Source: Pseudomonadota bacterium
GTDB lineage: Bacteria; Pseudomonadota; Alphaproteobacteria; Rhizobiales; Xanthobacteraceae
Length of the DNA stretch: 9,303 nt
NCBI GenBank assembly: GCA_023390695.1
Contig: JAEWCJ010000458.1
Location: forward strand, 1 to 9,303
Direction of reading: 5' to 3'
Every line of letters starts with the position of its first letter. The stretch's first letter is position 1. This document shows positions 5,244-9,303 of the stretch, one piece after another. A model generated the notes under the pieces. The model was not told where the DNA came from, made no database searches, and saw only the letters and a program-made list of their open reading frames with translations. The position numbers and the translations under genes were made by a program.

Positions 5244-6842
5244 TCAATTGCCGCGCAGGCCTGCAATCAGCGATGACGTTGCCTTGCGTGCGCCGGACCG
5301 GTCGTTTTGCAAGGGCGGCGTCACCTCGGGGGCGGACTGCTTTTCCGGCTGCAACGACGGTGCGGGTTCGGCCAGCGGCGCCAGCGCCGACATCACGCGT
5401 TCGGGCGGCAGGGCAATGATCACCTCGGTGCCGACCCGCAATTTCGACTTGAGTGTGAAAGTGCCGCCGTGCAGGTCGACGAGACTCTTGGCGATCGGCA
5501 GTCCGAGGCCGGCGCCTTGTTCCGCCGACTTGATGGCGTTCGAGCCCTGGCCGAAAGACGCCAGCACGACCGGAATTTCGTCCTCCGGAATGCCGGGGCC
5601 GGTGTCCTTGACGCTGAAATATTGGCCGCCCGAGGCAGTCCAGCCGACCTTGACCCAGATCTCGCCGCCCTGCGGAGTGAACTTGATCGCGTTGGAAAGA
5701 AGGTTGAGGCAGATCTGACGGAGCGCGCGTTCGTCCGCCCAGACGCGCGGCAGATCCTGCTCGAACATCTCGTGGATCGTGATGTTGCGATTCTTGGCGC
5801 GCAGCTTCATCAGATGGTGGCAATCCTCCACCACCAGGGCGAGCGGCACAGCCTCTTCGTTGAGCTCGTAACGTCCTGCCTCGATGCGTGACAGATCGAG
5901 GATTTCGTTGATCAGCCCCAGCAGATGCTGGCCGGACGTATGGATGTCGTTCGAATATTCTTTATAGGCTGGCACCGAATGCGGACCGAAGATTTCCGAT
6001 TTCATTACTTCTGAAAATCCGAGAATGGCATTCAGCGGGGTGCGCAGCTCGTGGCTCATCTGAGCGAGAAAGCGCGACTTGGAAATATTGGCGGCCTCGG
6101 CGCGGCTGCGCGCCTCGTCGGAAATCGCCTTCGCCTGTTCCAGTTCGCCGATCAGCATGTCTTTTTCTGCGCGCGCCTGAAGCGTTGCCAGCGCTGACGT
6201 ATAGAGGCGATAGGCCAGCAGCGGGAAATAGACTTGTGCGGTCACCGCCATCGCCGCAAGAATGTAGCTATGGAGATCGCCCCGTATCGTGAAATTGATG
6301 GCGACCGCCGCGGCAACGGGCAGGGTCGATGCAAAAACCGCGATCGGCAGGCTCCAGGCCAGCATGCTCGATACCGCCACCACCAGCAGCATGACGAAGA
6401 GCATGTAGGTGCCGGTGCTTTCGCTGACCCCGACCGGCTGGATGAGATTGAGCATCCATGCCAGGCCGAAGAACAGATCGAGCGTGATGAATTTGAGGCG
6501 CCAGCTCTTGATCTTGATCTCGGATTGCGGCGTGGCGAGGAGTTTTTTGCACTTCGAGACGATGACGAAGTGAATCAGCAGGACGCCGCCGGTCCAGATG
6601 CTGGCGGTGACGGCGCCGGTCCACAGGCTGGACAGGGCGCCGACCATTGTGACCAGCATGACGATGACGACGGACGCCGAGATGCGGTTCTGTGCGAACA
6701 GGCGCAGCAATTCGTAGTCGAAGACAGGGCGGGTGCCGGTGGTCGAGGTCAGCCGGTCGCGGGCATCCCGCACGCGTTGCGCCGCAGCGCGCCGGCGTTT
6801 CGACAACAGGAATTGGCGCTGGTCGGTCGCAGTGCTGGTCAT
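5244..6842 (-). CDS. Membrane sensor histidine kinase, PleC/DivJ-like HisKA domain
   Basis: This is a 532-residue two-component sensor kinase. Order of parts: a basic cytoplasmic N-terminus (1-50); about six membrane helices (about 55-75, 78-97, 118-135, 145-160, 162-182, 192-213) with almost no periplasmic domain; a coiled coil (about 220-255); HisKA with phospho-accepting His264 in FLAQMSHELRTPLNAILGFSE (258-278); HATPase with N-box LNLLSNAIKFTP (379-390), G1 DTGPGIP (413-419) and G2 GAGLGLPI (443-450). A Pro/Ser/Ala-rich tail of about 50 residues follows (482-532). The dimerisation helix through HLLGLINEILDLSRIEAG resembles alphaproteobacterial kinases that signal to DivK-like single-domain regulators (PleC, DivJ, PdhS). 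The lack of an extracytoplasmic domain suggests it senses within the membrane or cytoplasm. No response regulator is adjacent. It leads the minus-strand operon and diverges from the GST gene across 106 bp. The ATG at 6842 has no clear ribosome site, but an in-frame TAA 18 nt upstream prevents much extension. Cognate signal and partner are unknown. Confidence 0.92.
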   Translation of the reverse strand: MTSTATDQRQFLLSKRRRAAAQRVRDARDRLTSTTGTRPVFDYELLRLFAQNRISASVVIVMLVTMVGALSSLWTGAVTASIWTGGVLLIHFVIVSKCKKLLATPQSEIKIKSWRLKFITLDLFFGLAWMLNLIQPVGVSESTGTYMLFVMLLVVAVSSMLAWSLPIAVFASTLPVAAAVAINFTIRGDLHSYILAAMAVTAQVYFPLLAYRLYTSALATLQARAEKDMLIGELEQAKAISDEARSRAEAANISKSRFLAQMSHELRTPLNAILGFSEVMKSEIFGPHSVPAYKEYSNDIHTSGQHLLGLINEILDLSRIEAGRYELNEEAVPLALVVEDCHHLMKLRAKNRNITIHEMFEQDLPRVWADERALRQICLNLLSNAIKFTPQGGEIWVKVGWTASGGQYFSVKDTGPGIPEDEIPVVLASFGQGSNAIKSAEQGAGLGLPIAKSLVDLHGGTFTLKSKLRVGTEVIIALPPERVMSALAPLAEPAPSLQPEKQSAPEVTPPLQNDRSGARKATSSLIAGLRGN

Positions 6843-6948
6843 ACAGGGGATACGCAGTTACGCAGGACGTCAGGCTAAACTCTCCCAAAATCCTTAAGAG
6901 CAACCTTAACTAAAAGATAAAACCGCCGGTTAACGGATAGGAGACGCC
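6843..6948. promoter_or_regulatory. Divergent promoter region between kinase and GST genes
   Basis: These 106 bp must contain the promoters of both divergent genes. They include an AT-rich core with TTAA at 6894-6897 and 6906-6909 (8-nt gap) and GTTAAC at 6929-6934. The gap is one base longer than the TTAA-N7-TTAA motif of the cell-cycle regulator CtrA, so I do not call a CtrA site. AGGAG at 6939-6943 is the ribosome site of the GST gene, 5 nt from its ATG. Confidence 0.5.
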
Positions 6949-7560
6949 ATGAAACTTTATGACGGGGGGCGGGCGCCCAATCCGCGCCGGGTGCGGATAT
7001 TCCTGGCGGAAAAGGGGATCAGCGTGCCGGTGGAGCCGGTCGATCTGGGCGCGGGCGCACACAAATCCGAGGCCTTCGCCGCCATCAATCCGTTGCAGCG
7101 CCTGCCGGTCCTGATCCTGGACGACGGCACGGTGCTGACCGAGTCCATCGCCATTTGCCGCTACTTCGAGGCAATGCAGCCGGAACCTGCGCTGTTTGGC
7201 CGCGACGCGAAGGGTCAGGCGCTGATCGAAATGTGGCAGCGCCGGCTGGAACTGAACCTTTTCCTGCCGGTGCAGGCGGTCTTCCGGCATCTGCATCCCG
7301 GTATGAAGCAACTGGAAGTGCCGCAGGTCGCGGAATGGGGCGAGGCGAACAAGCCGCGCGTTCTCGATTTTCTGGCGTTACTCGAGCGCGAGCTTGAGGC
7401 CCGGCAATTTGTAGCGGGCGACGAATTTTCTATTGCCGACATCACCGGCCTCGTGACTCTCGATTTCATGAAGCCCGCGAAGCTGCCGATCCCTGCGGAA
7501 TTAACGAACGTTCATCGCTGGCATCGTGATCTTGGTGCGCGGCCGAGCGCTGCGGCCTGA
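6949..7560 (+). CDS. Glutathione S-transferase family protein
   Basis: The 203-residue cytoplasmic protein has the two GST domains. The thioredoxin-like N-terminal domain begins MKLYDGGRAPNPRRVRIFLAEKG. It has NPLQRLPVLILDDGTVLTESIAICRYFE (47-74), with the cis-Pro at 53 and the glutathione gamma-glutamyl-binding Glu65-Ser66. The helical C-terminal domain contains the N-capping box in FVAGDEFSIADITGLVTLDF (154-173; Ser161, Asp164). The position of the catalytic Ser/Cys/Tyr is not obvious: NPRR near residue 11 carries Asn-Pro where many bacterial GSTs have Ser-Pro or Cys-Pro, so activity may differ from classic conjugation. The start ATG has AGGAG 5 nt upstream. It is divergent from the histidine kinase, and the caspase-fold gene follows 83 bp downstream. 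Substrate unknown. Confidence 0.9.
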   Translation: MKLYDGGRAPNPRRVRIFLAEKGISVPVEPVDLGAGAHKSEAFAAINPLQRLPVLILDDGTVLTESIAICRYFEAMQPEPALFGRDAKGQALIEMWQRRLELNLFLPVQAVFRHLHPGMKQLEVPQVAEWGEANKPRVLDFLALLERELEARQFVAGDEFSIADITGLVTLDFMKPAKLPIPAELTNVHRWHRDLGARPSAAA

Positions 7561-7578
7561 AGCTCGCCGCAAATCCGC

Positions 7579-7584
7579 TATACT
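7579..7584 (+). promoter_or_regulatory. Candidate -10 element before the pseudocaspase gene
   Basis: TATACT matches the sigma-70 -10 consensus at 5 of 6 positions and lies 59 nt before the TTG start in the 83-bp gap after the GST gene. The best -35 near the right distance is poor (CTGAAG at 7557-7562, 3 of 6), so read-through from the GST gene is also possible. Confidence 0.3.
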
Positions 7585-7630
7585 TGCTGTCAAATGTCTT
7601 TGTGCGTCGTAACTCATGACGGCGTTTCGG

Positions 7631-7636
7631 GGGGAG
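7631..7636 (+). promoter_or_regulatory. Ribosome binding site supporting the TTG start of the pseudocaspase gene
   Basis: GGGGAG ends 7 nt before the TTG at 7644. An in-frame stop (TGA at 7617-7619) lies upstream with no other usable start between, and later starts would cut into the signal peptide. TTG at 7644 is therefore the best start. Confidence 0.75.
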
Positions 7637-7643
7637 TTCGAAC

Positions 7644-9303
7644 TTGCGACGATTTCTGTTCGGCCTTGTCTGTCTTGCATCGGCAGTGGGGCTTTTTTCG
7701 TGCACGGTGTTTGCGCAAGCCAATTCCGAACGCCGCATTGCCTTGGTCATCGGGAACGGCGCCTATCAGGCAGGCGCGCTGAACACGGCAGCCAATGATG
7801 CCGGGCTGATCGCGCAGACTCTGCAGGCCGCCGGGTTCGATGTCGTCGGTGCGCGTGATCTCGATCAGGACTCGCTGCGCCGCGCGATGCGTGACTTTCT
7901 CGACAAGGCGCAGGAAGCCGGCCGGGACACCGTCGCTTTCGTCTATCTCGCCGGCTACGGGCTGCAGCTCGAAGGAGACAATTACTTCGCGCCGATCGAT
8001 GCGCGCATCGCGCGTGACATCGACGTCGCTGCAGAGGCCGTGCGGATTTCCGATTATACGCGCCCCCTCGTGGCGCTCGGCTTGAAGCAGACCATCGTCG
8101 TTCTCGATGCGGCGCGTACCAATCCCTTCGCGCGGTCAGGGCAGCCGCTTGCAGGCGGTCTGGCGCTGATCGAGCCGGAGCAGGGGATGCTGATCGCATT
8201 CAACGCAGCCCCGGGCACGGTGGGGCAGGAGGGTCAGGGGCCATACGGGGCCTATGCGCAAGCGCTCGCCGAGATGATGCGCGAGGGCGGTCTTCCGCTT
8301 GCCGAGGTGTTTGATCGTGTGCGGCTGCGCGTCAACGACGTTACGCAGGGCGGTGAGGTGCCGTGGCACGCGGTTCGCGGCGATACCGGTTTCGTTTTCT
8401 TCGAACGCGGGCCGGATGCGCCGCCGCCGCAAGCCTCGCTCGAGCAGACCCAGGCCATCCGGACCCGGCCGATCCGCGATCTCGACGCGCAAGACGCCTA
8501 TATCGCAGCGCTCGAGCGCGACACGCTCGACGGCTATCTCGATTTCGTCGCCGTTTATCCCGACGAGCCGATGGCGAAGCGTGTGCGGGCGATCATCGCC
8601 GCGCGACGCGAAGCGATCACCTGGCGGCGTACGCGCATCGCCGACACGCCGGAAGCCTATTGGTCGTATTTGCGCCGTTATCCGAACGGACCGCATGCGT
8701 GGGATGCGCGCCGCCGTCTTGCCTATCTTGCGGCCGCGATGGAGCCCCCGCCGTCTTTTGCGATGATCGAATACGACGTACCGCCGCCGCTGGAAGACGA
8801 AATCATGTATATCGGACGGCCAGCGATCGCATTCTACGATCCGGTCTATGCGTTTGCGCCGCCACCGCCGCCGCCGGTCTATTATCTGCCGCCGCCGCCA
8901 CCGGATTTCATCGCGCTGCCGCCACCGCCGCCGCCGGTGTCGCTGTTCGCGCTGCCGATCCCGATGTATCGGCCCATTCCCGCCTATGTGCGTCCGCCTC
9001 GCTACGTGGCGCCGCCGCCGCCGAACAACGTGATCTACAACAACATCCACAACACGGTGATCATCAACAACCGGACCAACACGGTGTCCATCACCGATCG
9101 GCGCGGACAGACGCGCACCTTGCAGCCGCCGGCACCTCCGCCGCCGCCATCGGCGCGCAGGCCGGGCGAGGCGGTCACCGCTGCGCCTGCGGCTCCGGCC
9201 ATTGGTCCGGCATTGCCGCCGTCGGTCGCGCGTCGGGCGAGCCAGGGACAAACGCCGGCGCGAGTCCCGGGGGCTCAGCCGGGCGCATTACCCGGTGTGC
9301 AAC
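7644..9303 (+). CDS. Exported caspase-fold (C14) pseudoenzyme with proline-rich C-terminus, partial at 3' end
   Basis: This open frame of 553 codons starts at TTG and continues past the window edge. A signal peptide is clear (residues 1-24; likely cleavage after Val-Phe-Ala). The caspase-like p20 domain (about 29-255) opens with RRIALVIGNGAYQ and has NTAANDAGLIAQTLQAAGFDV and NYFAPIDARI. It ends with VPWHAVRGDTGFVFFE. Both catalytic positions are substituted: the usual G-H-G histidine is Tyr105 (FVYLAGYG), and the usual D-A-C-R cysteine is Ala157 (VVLDAARTNPF). It should therefore not be a protease. Two helical repeats follow with an exact 41-residue period (starting at Asp293 and Asp334). 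After these come polyproline runs (406-411, 416-420, 426-431) and an Asn-rich stretch (461-480), then another Pro/Ala-rich part. The fold suggests binding or scaffolding in the periplasm or at the cell surface; this is inference. The stop codon and full C-terminus are not seen. It follows the GST gene by 83 bp. Confidence 0.88.
   Translation, partial: MRRFLFGLVCLASAVGLFSCTVFAQANSERRIALVIGNGAYQAGALNTAANDAGLIAQTLQAAGFDVVGARDLDQDSLRRAMRDFLDKAQEAGRDTVAFVYLAGYGLQLEGDNYFAPIDARIARDIDVAAEAVRISDYTRPLVALGLKQTIVVLDAARTNPFARSGQPLAGGLALIEPEQGMLIAFNAAPGTVGQEGQGPYGAYAQALAEMMREGGLPLAEVFDRVRLRVNDVTQGGEVPWHAVRGDTGFVFFERGPDAPPPQASLEQTQAIRTRPIRDLDAQDAYIAALERDTLDGYLDFVAVYPDEPMAKRVRAIIAARREAITWRRTRIADTPEAYWSYLRRYPNGPHAWDARRRLAYLAAAMEPPPSFAMIEYDVPPPLEDEIMYIGRPAIAFYDPVYAFAPPPPPPVYYLPPPPPDFIALPPPPPPVSLFALPIPMYRPIPAYVRPPRYVAPPPPNNVIYNNIHNTVIINNRTNTVSITDRRGQTRTLQPPAPPPPPSARRPGEAVTAAPAAPAIGPALPPSVARRASQGQTPARVPGAQPGALPGVQ
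8520..8736 (+). repeat. Two tandem 41-residue helical repeat units in the pseudocaspase
   Basis: Residues 293-333 and from 334 onward align without gaps on the pattern D-T-x3-Y-x6-Y-P-x2-P-x-A-x3-R: Asp293/334, Thr294/335, Tyr298/339, Tyr305/346, Pro306/347, Pro309/350, Ala311/352, Arg315/356. The unit resembles TPR-like repeats with a Tyr-Pro turn. The DNA copies have diverged, so this is an old protein-level duplication, not a recent DNA repeat. Confidence 0.6.
8859..8936 (+). repeat. CCG-rich low-complexity tract encoding three polyproline runs
   Basis: Runs of 6, 5 and 6 proline codons, mostly CCG with some CCA, are separated by short aromatic/aliphatic linkers (VYYL and DFIAL). Such tracts can change length by replication slippage, and polyproline stretches normally call for elongation factor P during translation. 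Further CCG runs follow at 9012-9023 and near 9124-9150. Confidence 0.75.

Noticed and set aside
6894..6909. CtrA binding site TTAA-N7-TTAA
   Set aside because: The gap is 8 nt, not 7, so the consensus is not met; kept only as a low-interest observation.
7641..7706. Lipoprotein signal at the pseudocaspase N-terminus (Leu-Phe-Ser-Cys20)
   Set aside because: Phe at the -2 position departs from the lipobox, and an ordinary signal peptidase site (Val-Phe-Ala) follows a few residues later.
8136..9251. Minus-strand open frame of 371 codons antisense to the pseudocaspase
   Set aside because: It is an Arg-rich shadow created by complementing the CCG-rich proline codons. The plus-strand frame has a signal peptide, caspase motifs and a ribosome site.

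Overview
This window looks like chromosomal DNA from an alphaproteobacterium, most likely Hyphomicrobiales near the Bradyrhizobium/Rhodopseudomonas/Afipia group. The grounds are high GC with G/C-ending codons, frequent GTG and TTG starts, a DUF1289 gene overlapping a TIGR02281-type aspartic protease gene, a PleC/DivJ-style histidine kinase, and a caspase-fold protein with a proline-rich tail. The genus assignment is inference. I see no rRNA, tRNA, CRISPR array, insertion sequence or integrase.

Layout: (1) Positions 122-4249, plus strand. A secreted M15-type peptidase comes first, then an intergenic stretch of about 300 bp, then a gamma-resorcylate decarboxylase (graF-like) closed by a strong intrinsic terminator. 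A 364-bp stretch without a convincing gene follows, then dusA (tRNA-dihydrouridine synthase A) and a TauE/SafE-type exporter, probably co-transcribed. (2) Positions 4260-6842, minus strand. A probable operon reads, in transcription order, membrane sensor histidine kinase, DUF1289 mini-protein, membrane-anchored retropepsin-like aspartic protease. The last two overlap by 4 bp. This block converges on the exporter gene with a 10-bp gap. (3) Positions 6949-9303, plus strand. A glutathione S-transferase-like protein is divergent from the kinase. After it comes a large exported caspase-fold protein that runs off the right edge.

How the genes work together: the window is mostly unlinked housekeeping and accessory functions. 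The decarboxylase keeps all its metal and catalytic residues but has no resorcinol-pathway genes beside it here. The kinase has no adjacent response regulator, so it probably signals to a partner encoded elsewhere. The most unusual gene is the last one. Its caspase (C14) domain has lost both catalytic residues (His to Tyr at residue 105, Cys to Ala at residue 157). It also carries two copies of a 41-residue repeat unit, three polyproline runs and an Asn-rich segment. It is therefore best read as an exported pseudocaspase with a structural or binding role.

Start codons matter in this window: dusA and the pseudocaspase start at TTG, graF and the aspartic protease at GTG. ATG-only gene calling would misplace or miss several of them.
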